From positions 1 to 48,299 of the forward strand of contig CALUPG010000015.1 of assembly GCA_944322565.1 (NCBI GenBank): DNA of 48,299 nt. The letters are read 5' to 3'. Shown piece after piece: positions 16,805 through 26,523 of the stretch. The position numbers and the translations under genes were made by a program. Every line of letters begins with the position of its first letter. Positions within the stretch are counted from its first letter, which is position 1. The notes under the pieces were generated by a model. The model had not been told where the DNA came from. It saw only the letters and a program-made list of their open reading frames with translations, and did not search any database. Origin of the DNA: an uncultured Bacteroidales bacterium. GTDB taxonomy: Bacteria; Bacteroidota; Bacteroidia; Bacteroidales; UBA932.

Positions 16805-19783
16805 ATGAACAAGACGGCAACTGCTCTCATCCTGATTCTTGCAAGCATTCTTGCCGGAGAATGGCTGCATGCCGGGACTCCACGCCTGCTTCAATTCGAG
16901 AATACGGTCATGGAAGTGGATACAATCCGCCATGATGCAGGTCCAGTCACAGTACGCTTTATATGCACGAACATCGCTGAAAAGGATGTACAGATACTTG
17001 ATGTTCATGTCCAATGCGGATGTACCCAAGCCGTATTCCCAGAAAGTCCGATACCTCCCGGAGGGAAAGGATATGTCGATGTCACGCTTGACCCGAAAAA
17101 TCTTTTTGCCGAGCAGAAGCGGCACATGACGGTAATTGCCACCAACGGGGAATACAGGAAATTCAACACAATCACCATCCACGGCTATGTGGACAGAGGC
17201 GTGACTGAAGAAGAACTGCGCTGGCCGCACGAACTTGCTCCTGGCCTCCGCTCTGAAGTGAACAAAGTGGGAATGAGGCTTTATGAGCGTGGGAAAATCT
17301 CGGCCAAGGAATTCTCCGTACTCAATGTATCCGACACTGCGATGAAACTCGGATGGATCCGGACATCCGGCATGGTCAAGGCAGAAGTACCTGCTTCTCT
17401 CGGTCCCGGAGAAAGCTGCAGGATAAAGGTTTATGTCAATACTCTTCCGATTGGTGAAGGAACATATGAGGAAACCCTGCTTCTGACAACAGGAAAAGAT
17501 ACTGTAATAATCCCGCTGTCAGGAGCAGTGAAAGAATCCTCAGGCCAGCACGGGAATACTGTCCTGATACCTGAACCGGCCGAAATTTATTATGGTTCAG
17601 GATATTTTCAACTTGAACCGTGCCCTGAAGTGTCTGTTCCGGACTCCTCATTCCTCTCTGCCGTCAGATACCTTGACGATGCCCTTGCTGGAAACGACTG
17701 GATGTGGACCGGAGATGCCGGGAACCACCTGACAGAAAAATGGAGACAAGGAAATCCTCAGGAAACAAAACCAGAGGACGCTTCGGTAACTTTCCTGCTT
17801 GAGCCGGAATTCGCTCCGGAAGAATACAGGCTCGACATACTCGAAGACGGCATTACGGTCACAAGCAGCACATGCACCGGTGCAATCCGCGCCGTCTCCA
17901 CCCTCAGGCAGCTGCTGTGGGAAAGCGGAAGAAGGCTTCAGGAAGTGTCAGTGCACGACTGGCCGAGATATGAATGGCGGGGGACAATGCTGGATGTAGC
18001 AAGACACTTTTTCGATACAGATGAGGTAAAGAAGCTGATAGACCGGATGGCCCTGTACAAATTCAACCGGCTACATCTGCATCTGACTGATGACCAGGGA
18101 TGGAGGGTGGAAATCCCATCTCTGCCAAAGCTTGCATCCGCAGGGGCTTGGGGAGAACTCAACAGCAAGGACAGCCTGTGCCTGCAGCTGGCGGAAAGCC
18201 TGAAAGACGGGAAATTCCTTCTGCCTGAAGACAAGATGAAAGGCTGTCTACACGGCGGTTTCTACACAGAGGATGATATCCGCACAATGGTAGCATATGC
18301 GGCTGACAGGGGAATTGAAATCGTTCCCGAAATTGACTTCCCCGGTCATTCACTCGCAGTGCTCAAGGCCTACCCGGAACTTTCCTGTGGCAGGAAAGGC
18401 GGGGCATGGGGCAAGACATTCACCACTCCCCTGTGCCTCGGCAACAGCAGCACGACAGACTTCTGCAAAGAGGTCTTTTCTGAAATATTCAGACTCTTCC
18501 CGTCACAATACATCCACATCGGCGGAGACGAAGTGGATCCTACAGCATGGGGCAAATGCCAGGAATGCCGCAGACTCATGGCATCACTCGGAATCTCATC
18601 ACCAGAAGACCTGCAGTCGCATTTCACCCGGGAAATGGAAAAATTCTGCATGGACAACGGGAAGACAATCATAGGATGGGACGAAGTGTCCGGAGACAGA
18701 CTCTCTCCGGAAAGCATCGTGATGTGGTGGCGCAACTGGGCCCCGCAGACACTCCGGGCCTCAATAGCACAAGGTCATGATGTGATTATCTCGTCCTCGG
18801 AATATTATTATCTGGCCCCGGAACAAGACAGGAACTCCCTGTTCAAGACATATTCATACGACCCGTATGAAGCAGGAGGAAATTCTCCGCATATCACAGG
18901 CATACAGGGTCATCTCTGGAGTGAAGAGGCTCCGACTCTGGAAAGTGTGGGAGAGCGCATTTTCCCGCGTCTTCTTGCCATCGCCGAGACAGGATGGACC
19001 ACTCCGGAGCGAAAGGATTTCGCCCGATTTGAAAAAAGGCTTCCACGCCATCTGCAGGACCTTGACAAGAACGGATGGAAATATCGCTTCAACGACCCTG
19101 AAGGCATATTCGATGTCAATGTATTTACAGACAAAGACACAGTCTGCCTGACTGTCCCGGACATGGCCGTTCTGCATTACTCCCTTGACGGAAGCATCCC
19201 GGACAAATTCTCTCCTGTCTACATCGGGCCGCTGACAATAAGCGAAGACTGTACGATGAAATTCCGGAGCTACAATAGCCTGGGCATCGCCGGAGAACTT
19301 GACAGCGCCGTCTTCAGGAAAACAGATTACCTTCCGGCTGCAGAGGCACCAGCACAGACAACGGAGGGCCTGAAAGCCAGATGGTACGACTACAAGGGAG
19401 ACTACTGTGCAGGAATAGAAGAAGCCCCTCTGAAAAAAGAATTCATCTGCGGCAGTCTGGACATCCCGGCAGATGTCTCCGGCAATATAGGACTTATCTT
19501 TGAAGGATACATAGACATTCCTGAAGACGGCATATACACTTTTTACACTTATTCTGATGACGGCAGCATACTGACAATAGACGGGATGACCGTAGTCGAC
19601 AATGACGGGGCACACCCCCGGGTCGAAAAAACAGGTCAGGCCGCATTGAAAAAAGGTCTGCACATGCTGTCCCTCAGGTATTTTGACTCAAACGGAGGCA
19701 TCCTTGAAGCAGGCTTCACGGACCGCACCGGACGGCACATTCCGATTCCACGGGAAATGCTGCTCAGGGCTACGGCAGACTGA
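16805..19783 (+). CDS. GH20 beta-N-acetylhexosaminidase with N-terminal DUF1573 and C-terminal PA14 domains
   Basis: 992 residues from ATG 16805 (a TTG at 16736 in the same frame lies inside the terminator and is rejected). A signal peptide is followed by a DUF1573-type beta-domain at about 25-115, carrying VQCGCTQAVFP, and a second similar domain at about 140-240. A GH20 small domain (about 255-375) and the TIM-barrel catalytic domain (about 380-735) come next, with HLHLTDDQGWR, PEIDFPGHS and the catalytic pair D575-E576 in HIGGDEV. A beta-domain (about 745-830) and a PA14 domain (about 850-990, DGIYTFYTYSDDGSIL) end the protein. It should remove terminal GlcNAc or GalNAc. DUF1573 is usually found in separate proteins, so this fusion is unusual. 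xylB follows after 56 bp with no promoter. Confidence 0.92.
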   Translation: MNKTATALILILASILAGEWLHAGTPRLLQFENTVMEVDTIRHDAGPVTVRFICTNIAEKDVQILDVHVQCGCTQAVFPESPIPPGGKGYVDVTLDPKNLFAEQKRHMTVIATNGEYRKFNTITIHGYVDRGVTEEELRWPHELAPGLRSEVNKVGMRLYERGKISAKEFSVLNVSDTAMKLGWIRTSGMVKAEVPASLGPGESCRIKVYVNTLPIGEGTYEETLLLTTGKDTVIIPLSGAVKESSGQHGNTVLIPEPAEIYYGSGYFQLEPCPEVSVPDSSFLSAVRYLDDALAGNDWMWTGDAGNHLTEKWRQGNPQETKPEDASVTFLLEPEFAPEEYRLDILEDGITVTSSTCTGAIRAVSTLRQLLWESGRRLQEVSVHDWPRYEWRGTMLDVARHFFDTDEVKKLIDRMALYKFNRLHLHLTDDQGWRVEIPSLPKLASAGAWGELNSKDSLCLQLAESLKDGKFLLPEDKMKGCLHGGFYTEDDIRTMVAYAADRGIEIVPEIDFPGHSLAVLKAYPELSCGRKGGAWGKTFTTPLCLGNSSTTDFCKEVFSEIFRLFPSQYIHIGGDEVDPTAWGKCQECRRLMASLGISSPEDLQSHFTREMEKFCMDNGKTIIGWDEVSGDRLSPESIVMWWRNWAPQTLRASIAQGHDVIISSSEYYYLAPEQDRNSLFKTYSYDPYEAGGNSPHITGIQGHLWSEEAPTLESVGERIFPRLLAIAETGWTTPERKDFARFEKRLPRHLQDLDKNGWKYRFNDPEGIFDVNVFTDKDTVCLTVPDMAVLHYSLDGSIPDKFSPVYIGPLTISEDCTMKFRSYNSLGIAGELDSAVFRKTDYLPAAEAPAQTTEGLKARWYDYKGDYCAGIEEAPLKKEFICGSLDIPADVSGNIGLIFEGYIDIPEDGIYTFYTYSDDGSILTIDGMTVVDNDGAHPRVEKTGQAALKKGLHMLSLRYFDSNGGILEAGFTDRTGRHIPIPREMLLRATAD

Positions 19784-19839
19784 CTTGGCGTAAAAATCAG
19801 ACGAGCCGACTCACCACATAACAGAATAACACAAAGGAT

Positions 19840-21312
19840 ATGAAAAGTTTAGGCATCGACATAGGTTCATCTTCAGCCAAGGCTGCCCTTCTTGACACAG
19901 ACAGCGGGAGATGCCTCTGTTCCGCCGGCAGTCCGGACACGGAAATGCCAATTACAGCCCTTGCTCCCGGATGGGCGGAACAGAATCCGGAGCTGTGGTG
20001 GAAACATGTCTGCGAAAGTGTACTCAAAATAAAGGAGCAGTATTCACTGGCCGATGTGCGGAGCATCGGCATCTCATACCAGATGCACGGACTTGTATGT
20101 CTGGACAACAACGGCTGTCCAGTAAGAGACGCAATCATCTGGTGTGACTCAAGGGCAGTGGATATCGGGAAATATGCAATGGAAAAACTCGGCAGGGAAA
20201 AATGTCTGTCGCACCTGCTGAATTCACCGGGCAATTTCACCGCATCAAAGCTCGCATGGGTCATCCGGAACGAAAAAGAGAATTTCCTGAAGACTGCCTC
20301 GTTCTTCCTCCCGGGCGACTACATAGCCTACAGGCTCTCCGGTGACATACACACTACCGAGACCGGGCTGTCGGAACAGATACTCTGGGACTTCAGGGAA
20401 GGAAAGCGGGCGGATTTCGTGGCGGATTTTTACGGAATTCCCCATGACCTGATACCTGACACAGTGCCTTCTGTCGGCATTCAGACTGTCACTGATGCTG
20501 CGACGCAGAATCTTTTCGGCATTCCGGCCGGAACTCCGATTTCATACCGGGCCGGAGACCAGCCGAACAATGCATTTTCTCTCAATGTGCTGGACCCGGG
20601 GGAAATTGCCGCGACCGCAGGCACGAGCGGGGTTGTATACGGAGTGACGGACATTCCGGAGGCTGACCCGCTGTCCAGGGTCAACACATTCGTTCATGTG
20701 GGCCATACCTCCAAACAACCGAGATACGGCATCCTGCTGTGCATCAACGGAGCAGGCATCATGAATGCTTGGATAAGGCGGCACTTTGCACCGGGCATGG
20801 ACTACAATTCGCTCAATTCCATTGCCGCAACTGCACCCGCAGGTTCAGACGGGATATGCGTGGTCCCGTTCGGCAACGGGGCGGAAAGAATGCTCGGAAA
20901 CATAAGGACAGCCGCTTCAATATCAGGGCTTGACCTCAACAGGCACGGTCTCGCGCATATCCTGCGTGCAACGCAGGAAGGAATTGCCTGTTCATTCAGG
21001 TACGGCATAGAAATCATGAAGACAATGGGGCTGAAGCCTGATGTCATAAGGGCAGGCAAAGCCAACCTGTTCCTGTCGCCGCTGTTCAGGCAGACACTCG
21101 CAACAATCACAGGAGCAAGAATCGAACTGTATGACACGGACGGAGCACTCGGAGCGGCAAGAGGAGCAGCCCTGGGGGCCGGTATCTACAAGAGCAGGGA
21201 AGAAACTTTCGCATCTCTGGCAAAGACAGAAGAAGTGACGCCGAGGGAAGAAGACAAGGAGATGCTTGAAGAAAGCTACAGAAGATGGAAAGACAAAATA
21301 AAACACATATAA
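19840..21312 (+). CDS. xylB: Xylulokinase
   Basis: 490-residue FGGY-family sugar kinase that phosphorylates D-xylulose to xylulose 5-phosphate in the cytoplasm. The N-terminal phosphate loop reads GIDIGSSSAKAAL, the sugar-binding MHG motif is M82-H83-G84, and the catalytic base is D240 in YRAGDQPNNA. ATP-site motifs AATAGTSGVV and GALGAARGAALGAG are present. It is the first of three tightly spaced xylose genes (xylA 21 bp downstream). No promoter is visible in the 56 bp after the GH20 gene, so it appears to be read from the PUL. Confidence 0.93.
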   Translation: MKSLGIDIGSSSAKAALLDTDSGRCLCSAGSPDTEMPITALAPGWAEQNPELWWKHVCESVLKIKEQYSLADVRSIGISYQMHGLVCLDNNGCPVRDAIIWCDSRAVDIGKYAMEKLGREKCLSHLLNSPGNFTASKLAWVIRNEKENFLKTASFFLPGDYIAYRLSGDIHTTETGLSEQILWDFREGKRADFVADFYGIPHDLIPDTVPSVGIQTVTDAATQNLFGIPAGTPISYRAGDQPNNAFSLNVLDPGEIAATAGTSGVVYGVTDIPEADPLSRVNTFVHVGHTSKQPRYGILLCINGAGIMNAWIRRHFAPGMDYNSLNSIAATAPAGSDGICVVPFGNGAERMLGNIRTAASISGLDLNRHGLAHILRATQEGIACSFRYGIEIMKTMGLKPDVIRAGKANLFLSPLFRQTLATITGARIELYDTDGALGAARGAALGAGIYKSREETFASLAKTEEVTPREEDKEMLEESYRRWKDKIKHI

Positions 21313-21333
21313 AACACTAAAATACACCGATTT

Positions 21334-22653
21334 ATGTCTACAAAAGAATTTTTTCCGAATATCGGGAAGATACCGTTTGAAGGAACAATGTCAAAAAAAC
21401 CCATGGCATTCCATTATTACGAACCGGAAAGAATGGTCCGCGGAAAAAAGATGAAAGACTGGCTGAGGTTTTCAATGGCATGGTGGCATACCCTCGGCGC
21501 CGACGGTTCAGACCAGTTCGGCTCCGGGACGAAGAAATTTCCATGGAATGAAGGAGACACAGCACTTGAGAGGGCAAAGAACAAGATGGATGCAGGGTTT
21601 GAAATCATGCAGAAAATCGGGTTTGAATACTATTGCTTCCACGATGTGGACCTCATAGAAGAGGGTGACTCTGCCCAAGAGTATGAAAGGAACATGAAGG
21701 AAATCGTGTCATACGCGAAACAGAAGCAGGCTGAGACAGGCATCAGGCTGCTGTGGGGCACGGCAAATGTATTCGGGCATCCGAGATACATGAACGGGGC
21801 GGCAACCAATCCGGACTTCCATGCTGCTGCAAGGGCAATGCTCCAGATAAAGAATGCTATTGATGCCACCATCGAACTCGGTGGAGAGAACTATGTGTTC
21901 TGGGGAGGCCGTGAAGGCTACATGTCTCTTCTCAACACCGACATGAAGAGAGAGAAAGAGCACCTTGCCACAATGCTCAGGATGGCAAGAGACTACGCCA
22001 GGGCCAAAGGCTTCAGAGGCAACTTCCTCGTAGAGCCGAAGCCTATGGAACCCATGAAGCACCAGTATGACGCAGACACGGAGACAGTGATAGGATTTCT
22101 CCGGACACACGGACTTGACAAGGACTTCAAGGTAAATATCGAGGTCAATCACGCCATCCTTGCCGGACACACATTCGAGCATGAGCTCCAGTGTGCCGTC
22201 GATGCCGGCATGCTCGGCTCCATAGACGCCAACAGAGGTGACTACCAGAACGGATGGGACACCGACCAGTTCCCGGCCGACATCTATGAACTCGTCCAGG
22301 CCATGATTGTAATCCTGCGCGGAGGAGGCTACATGGGCGGAGGCACGAACTTCGACGCAAAGACCAGAAGGAACTCCACTGACCTTGAAGACATCTTCAT
22401 AGCACACATTTCGGGCATGGACATCATGGCAAGGGCCCTGCTGATTGCCGCCGACATCCTTGAGAACTCCGAGTATGAGAAAATGCTCCGGGAAAGATAC
22501 GCCTCCTTTGACTCAGGTGAAGGCAAGAAATTCGAAGAAGGGAAGATGACCCTTGAAGAAGCCGCCGAATACGCGAGGATACATGGGGAGCCTCAGATGA
22601 CAAGCGGGAAACAGGAGCTGTATGAAACTCTCATAAACCTCTATATCAGATAG
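21334..22653 (+). CDS. xylA: Xylose isomerase
   Basis: 439-residue cytoplasmic enzyme converting D-xylose to D-xylulose, of the longer (class II) type. Family signatures are intact: H103 and D106 in [11 protein letters not shown]234 and K236 in [14 protein letters not shown], and metal-binding strands VNIEVNHA and GSIDANRGD. It sits between xylB (21 bp) and the sugar symporter (2 bp). Very high conservation makes this the most secure call in the xylose segment. Confidence 0.98.
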   Translation: MSTKEFFPNIGKIPFEGTMSKKPMAFHYYEPERMVRGKKMKDWLRFSMAWWHTLGADGSDQFGSGTKKFPWNEGDTALERAKNKMDAGFEIMQKIGFEYYCFHDVDLIEEGDSAQEYERNMKEIVSYAKQKQAETGIRLLWGTANVFGHPRYMNGAATNPDFHAAARAMLQIKNAIDATIELGGENYVFWGGREGYMSLLNTDMKREKEHLATMLRMARDYARAKGFRGNFLVEPKPMEPMKHQYDADTETVIGFLRTHGLDKDFKVNIEVNHAILAGHTFEHELQCAVDAGMLGSIDANRGDYQNGWDTDQFPADIYELVQAMIVILRGGGYMGGGTNFDAKTRRNSTDLEDIFIAHISGMDIMARALLIAADILENSEYEKMLRERYASFDSGEGKKFEEGKMTLEEAAEYARIHGEPQMTSGKQELYETLINLYIR

Positions 22654-22655
22654 CC

Positions 22656-24074
22656 ATGGATACTGCTGACGGCCGGAACCGGGCCTATCTCTTTTCAATA
22701 GTATTCATCGCTGTCATAGGCGGACTGCTCTTCGGATATGACACCGCCGTCATATCCGGGGCGGAGCAGGCCCTTGACACTTTCTTCAGTCAGGCAGAAG
22801 ACTTCACCTACACAAGGCTGCTGCACGGGTTCACGGCATCCAGCGCACTGATAGGGTGCATCATCGGAGGAGCCGTGTCAGGGATGCTTGCCTCGTCTCT
22901 GGGAAGAAAGAAATCCCTGCTCATAGCCGGAGCCCTGTTTTTCGTGTCCGCCGTAGGTTCATGGTGTCCAGAAAGCGGAATACTCCCCTACGGGGAACCG
23001 TCGGCGGGACTGCTTGCGATGTTCAACTTCTACCGGATTGTCGGAGGTATCGGCGTAGGACTCGCATCTGCAGTCTGCCCGATGTACATCGCCGAAATTT
23101 CCCCTGCCGGCATTAGAGGCACCCTTGTCTCATGCAATCAGTTCGCGATAATTTTCGGAATGCTCGTGGTGTATTTCGTCAACTGGATGATAAGGAACAA
23201 TCTGGCCGATTCAGCCGCAGAGATCCAGGCGGCAATGACAGAAATCGGATGGAGAAGGATGTTCCTGTGCGAGGCCTGGCCCGCAGGACTTTTCTTCATT
23301 CTTGTGTTCCTCGTTCCGGAGACACCTCGCTTTCTGGTGATGAAGGGGAAGGAAAGTTCCGCACTGGAGATTCTCACAAGAATCAACGGGAAAGAAGAAG
23401 GCTCCGGGGTCCTTGCTGAAATCAAAGGCACCATTCATGAGAAAAAAGAGAGACTGCTGTCATACGGCGCCGGTGTCATCGGCATCGGCATCATGCTGTC
23501 TTTCTTCCAGCAGGCAATAGGAATCAATGTGGTGCTCTACTATGCTCCGAGAATATTCGGGGACCTCGGGGCGAGCGGAGACGCATCAATGGTTCAGACC
23601 GTGGTCATGGGCATCGTGAACATCATCTTCACCCTCGTGGCAATTTTCACGGTGGACAGACTGGGCAGAAAGCCTCTGCTGATCATCGGCTCTGCAGGAA
23701 TGACTGCAGGAATGCTGGCCCTCGCCATATTTTCTTTCCGCGAAGTCATCGGAATAGGGGCCCTGGTATTTATCATCATATATACAGCCTCATTCATGAT
23801 GTCATGGGGGCCGATCTGCTGGGTGCTCATCTCGGAGATATTTCCGAATACCATCAGGTCACAGGCGGTGGCCATCGCAGTGGCCGTGCAATGGGCGGCA
23901 AACTTCCTGGTATCATCCACATTCCCTGCCCTCAGTTCATGGAGTATAGCTGGCACCTATCTGATATATGCGGCCATGTCCCTGCTCTCCGCCCTGTTTG
24001 TATGGAGATTCGTTCCGGAGACAAAGGGGAAGACACTGGAGGAAATGTCCGTGTTGTGGAAGCACAGAAGCTGA
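22656..24074 (+). CDS. xylE: MFS sugar:proton symporter, xylose type
   Basis: 472-residue inner-membrane transporter of the sugar porter family with 12 membrane segments. Diagnostic motifs: FGYDTAVISGAEQAL in helix 1, GRKKSLLIAG between helices 2 and 3, YIAEISPAGIRGTLVSCNQ after helix 4, QQAIGINVVLYYAP in helix 7, DRLGRKPLL, and the C-terminal VPETKGKTLEEM. It starts 2 bp after xylA, so D-xylose is the likely substrate, although sugar porters of this type also carry arabinose, galactose or glucose. Confidence 0.91.
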   Translation: MDTADGRNRAYLFSIVFIAVIGGLLFGYDTAVISGAEQALDTFFSQAEDFTYTRLLHGFTASSALIGCIIGGAVSGMLASSLGRKKSLLIAGALFFVSAVGSWCPESGILPYGEPSAGLLAMFNFYRIVGGIGVGLASAVCPMYIAEISPAGIRGTLVSCNQFAIIFGMLVVYFVNWMIRNNLADSAAEIQAAMTEIGWRRMFLCEAWPAGLFFILVFLVPETPRFLVMKGKESSALEILTRINGKEEGSGVLAEIKGTIHEKKERLLSYGAGVIGIGIMLSFFQQAIGINVVLYYAPRIFGDLGASGDASMVQTVVMGIVNIIFTLVAIFTVDRLGRKPLLIIGSAGMTAGMLALAIFSFREVIGIGALVFIIIYTASFMMSWGPICWVLISEIFPNTIRSQAVAIAVAVQWAANFLVSSTFPALSSWSIAGTYLIYAAMSLLSALFVWRFVPETKGKTLEEMSVLWKHRS

Positions 24075-24118
24075 CTGGAGGATGCCACTGACTCCGGTTC
24101 AATATGACAAACTTTGAT

Positions 24119-24126
24119 TAATTTTG
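24119..24126 (+). promoter_or_regulatory. -7 element before the GH3 gene
   Basis: TAATTTTG matches TAnnTTTG 28 bp before the ATG at 24154, in the only sizeable gap (79 bp) of the xylB-xylA-xylE-GH3 run. The -33 region is weak. It suggests the GH3 gene can be expressed separately from the xylose genes. Confidence 0.45.
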
Positions 24127-24153
24127 GCTGAATAATATTAACGGCATATAAAA

Positions 24154-26505
24154 ATGAAGACACTATATCTGGCCGCAACGAGTCTGCTGGCAATGACAAT
24201 TTTCCATGCGGCCGACGCCCAGGAGCTGCCGTATATGAATCCGGAACTGACTCCGGAGGAAAGGACGGAAGACCTCCTCTCAAGGATGACACTTGAAGAA
24301 AAAATCGGACAGACGCTGTGCCCGCTCGGGTGGCCGATGTATGAGAAAATCTCCGACACCAGGACAGAAGTGTCGGAGAAGTTCAGGGATTTCATCGGGA
24401 AGCAGTACGGGGGAATGCTCTGGGCAACATTCAGAGCAGACCCGTGGACCCGGAAAACACTTGAGACGGGTCTCAATCCGACTCTTGCCGCCGAGACTTA
24501 CAACAAGCTCCAGAAATATGCCATAGAACACAGCAGGCTCGGCATCCCGATAATCCTTGCAGAAGAAGCGCCGCACGGGCACATGGCCATAGGGACCACC
24601 GTATTCCCGACCGGCATCGGGCTTTCGTCCACATGGGACACCGCCCTCATGGAACAGGTCGGCAGAGCCACGGCGGAAGAACTCCGGGCCCAGGGAGGGC
24701 ATATCGCATACGGACCTGTCATTGACCTTGCCAGGGAACCGAGATGGTCAAGAGTCGAGGAAACATACGGAGAAGACATGTACCTCACGTCGGAAATGGC
24801 TTCGGCAATTGTGCGCGGAGAAAGTCCGAAGTACAACGGTTTTGACAAGGGAGTAATATCAACCCTGAAACATTTCATCGCATACGGCATTCCTGAAGGA
24901 GGACACAACGGCAATCCGTCGTTCATCGGCGAAAGGGACCTGTACGAAAATTTCCTGCCGCCGTTCAAGGCTGCCATAGATGCCGGAGCCCTTTCCGTGA
25001 TGACATCCTACAATGCCATAGACGGTATCCCGAGCACATCGAATGAAGAATATCTCCGAGACATCCTCCGAGACAAATGGGGATTTGAAGGCTTCGTCGT
25101 CTCTGACCTTGAAAGTATTGACGGACTCTGGCAGTCGCACCGCATTGCATCGGACAGGCAGAATGCCGGAGAACTGGCACTGAAGGCGGGGGTGAATGTT
25201 GACCTCGGGGCGAACTGCTACTCTCTTCTTGCTGAAAGCATCCGGGACGGGAAAATCCCGGAGAGTCTCATAGACGAAGCCGCAGGCAGGGTCCTGAAAC
25301 TGAAATTTGCCCTCGGACTGTTTGACAATCCGTACATCGGCACAGAAGCTGCCGCAGCAGTTGTCCGCAGCAGCGCCCATGTCAGCCTTGCAAGGCAGAC
25401 AGCGCGTGAAGGCATAGTCCTTCTTGAAAACAACGGCATCCTTCCTCTCGGCAAAGACATCAGGGTGGCAGTCATCGGTCCGAATGCCGACAACATGTAC
25501 AACCAGCTCGGCGACTACACCGCGCCGCAGGCCCGCAACAACATAAAGACTGTCCTGGACGGCGTCATAAAGAAAATCGGGGCAGAAAATGTAATTTACG
25601 CCAAAGGCTGTGCCGTCAGAGACACATCATGGAACGGAATCAGTGAAGCCGTGGAGGCCGCGTCAGAAGCCGATGTGGCCGTAGTTGTGGTAGGAGGCTC
25701 AAGCGCCCGGGACTTCAGGACCAAATACATTGACACGGGAGCCGCAGTCGTAGACAGGACATCAGTAAGCGACATGGAATCCGGAGAAGGATTCGACAGG
25801 GCGACTCTCACTTTGCTGGGACTCCAGAATAAACTTCTCGAGGCAGTGCACGCCTGCGGAACCCCTGTTGTCGTCGTCTATATTGAAGGCCGCCCGCTTG
25901 ACAAGACATGGGCAAAGGAAAATGCTGACGCCCTGCTCACTGCGTGGTATCCGGGACAGGAAGGAGGCAATGCCGTTGCCGACGTACTCTTCGGAGACTA
26001 CAATCCGGCCGGACGGCTTCCGGTATCAGTGCCTGTCTGCTCCGGGCAGCTTCCGGTATATTACAACAAGAGATTCCCTGCCGGGCATGACTATGTGGAA
26101 GTATCCGGGCTGCCGCTGTATGAATTCGGCTATGGCTTGAGCTATACATCCTTTGAATATTCGGGACTGAGGACAGAAACACTTCCGGGAGGAGAGTCAC
26201 TCAGAGTCTCTTTCGACATACGGAATACCGGGAAATACGACGGGGATGAGGTTGCCCAGATATATGTGACGGACCTGCTTGCATCCGTCGTCCGGCCGCA
26301 GAAACAGCTCCGGGCCTTCAAGAGGATTCATATTCCAGCCGGAGAGACTGTACGGGCGGAATTCATCCTCGGCAAGGACGCATTCATGCTCTATGACCCG
26401 GCAATGAATCCCGTGGTGGAACCCGGGGATTTCAGGATTTCTGCAGGGACTTCATCCGAAGACATCAGACTTGAATGTATTGTCTCAATGGGAACGGCTC
26501 TATGA
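24154..26505 (+). CDS. GH3 family glycoside hydrolase (candidate beta-xylosidase or beta-glucosidase)
   Basis: 783-residue exported enzyme (signal peptide ending in HAADAQ). The GH3 N-terminal barrel spans about 35-390, with EAPHGHMAIG, TVFPTGIGLSSTWD and the nucleophile D318 in FVVSDLES. The alpha/beta C-terminal domain spans about 410-640, with SGEGFDRATL carrying the probable acid/base region and AWYPGQEGGNAVADVLFGDY. A fibronectin-like domain ends the protein (about 690-775). Directly behind xylBAE, beta-xylosidase activity is the natural guess, but GH3 specificities (xylose, glucose, arabinose, GlcNAc) cannot be separated by eye. A 7-bp inverted repeat at 26502-26527 may be a weak terminator shared with the convergent OstA-like gene. 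Confidence 0.9.
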   Translation: MKTLYLAATSLLAMTIFHAADAQELPYMNPELTPEERTEDLLSRMTLEEKIGQTLCPLGWPMYEKISDTRTEVSEKFRDFIGKQYGGMLWATFRADPWTRKTLETGLNPTLAAETYNKLQKYAIEHSRLGIPIILAEEAPHGHMAIGTTVFPTGIGLSSTWDTALMEQVGRATAEELRAQGGHIAYGPVIDLAREPRWSRVEETYGEDMYLTSEMASAIVRGESPKYNGFDKGVISTLKHFIAYGIPEGGHNGNPSFIGERDLYENFLPPFKAAIDAGALSVMTSYNAIDGIPSTSNEEYLRDILRDKWGFEGFVVSDLESIDGLWQSHRIASDRQNAGELALKAGVNVDLGANCYSLLAESIRDGKIPESLIDEAAGRVLKLKFALGLFDNPYIGTEAAAAVVRSSAHVSLARQTAREGIVLLENNGILPLGKDIRVAVIGPNADNMYNQLGDYTAPQARNNIKTVLDGVIKKIGAENVIYAKGCAVRDTSWNGISEAVEAASEADVAVVVVGGSSARDFRTKYIDTGAAVVDRTSVSDMESGEGFDRATLTLLGLQNKLLEAVHACGTPVVVVYIEGRPLDKTWAKENADALLTAWYPGQEGGNAVADVLFGDYNPAGRLPVSVPVCSGQLPVYYNKRFPAGHDYVEVSGLPLYEFGYGLSYTSFEYSGLRTETLPGGESLRVSFDIRNTGKYDGDEVAQIYVTDLLASVVRPQKQLRAFKRIHIPAGETVRAEFILGKDAFMLYDPAMNPVVEPGDFRISAGTSSEDIRLECIVSMGTAL

Positions 26506-26523
26506 AAGAAAGCATCAGGCCTT

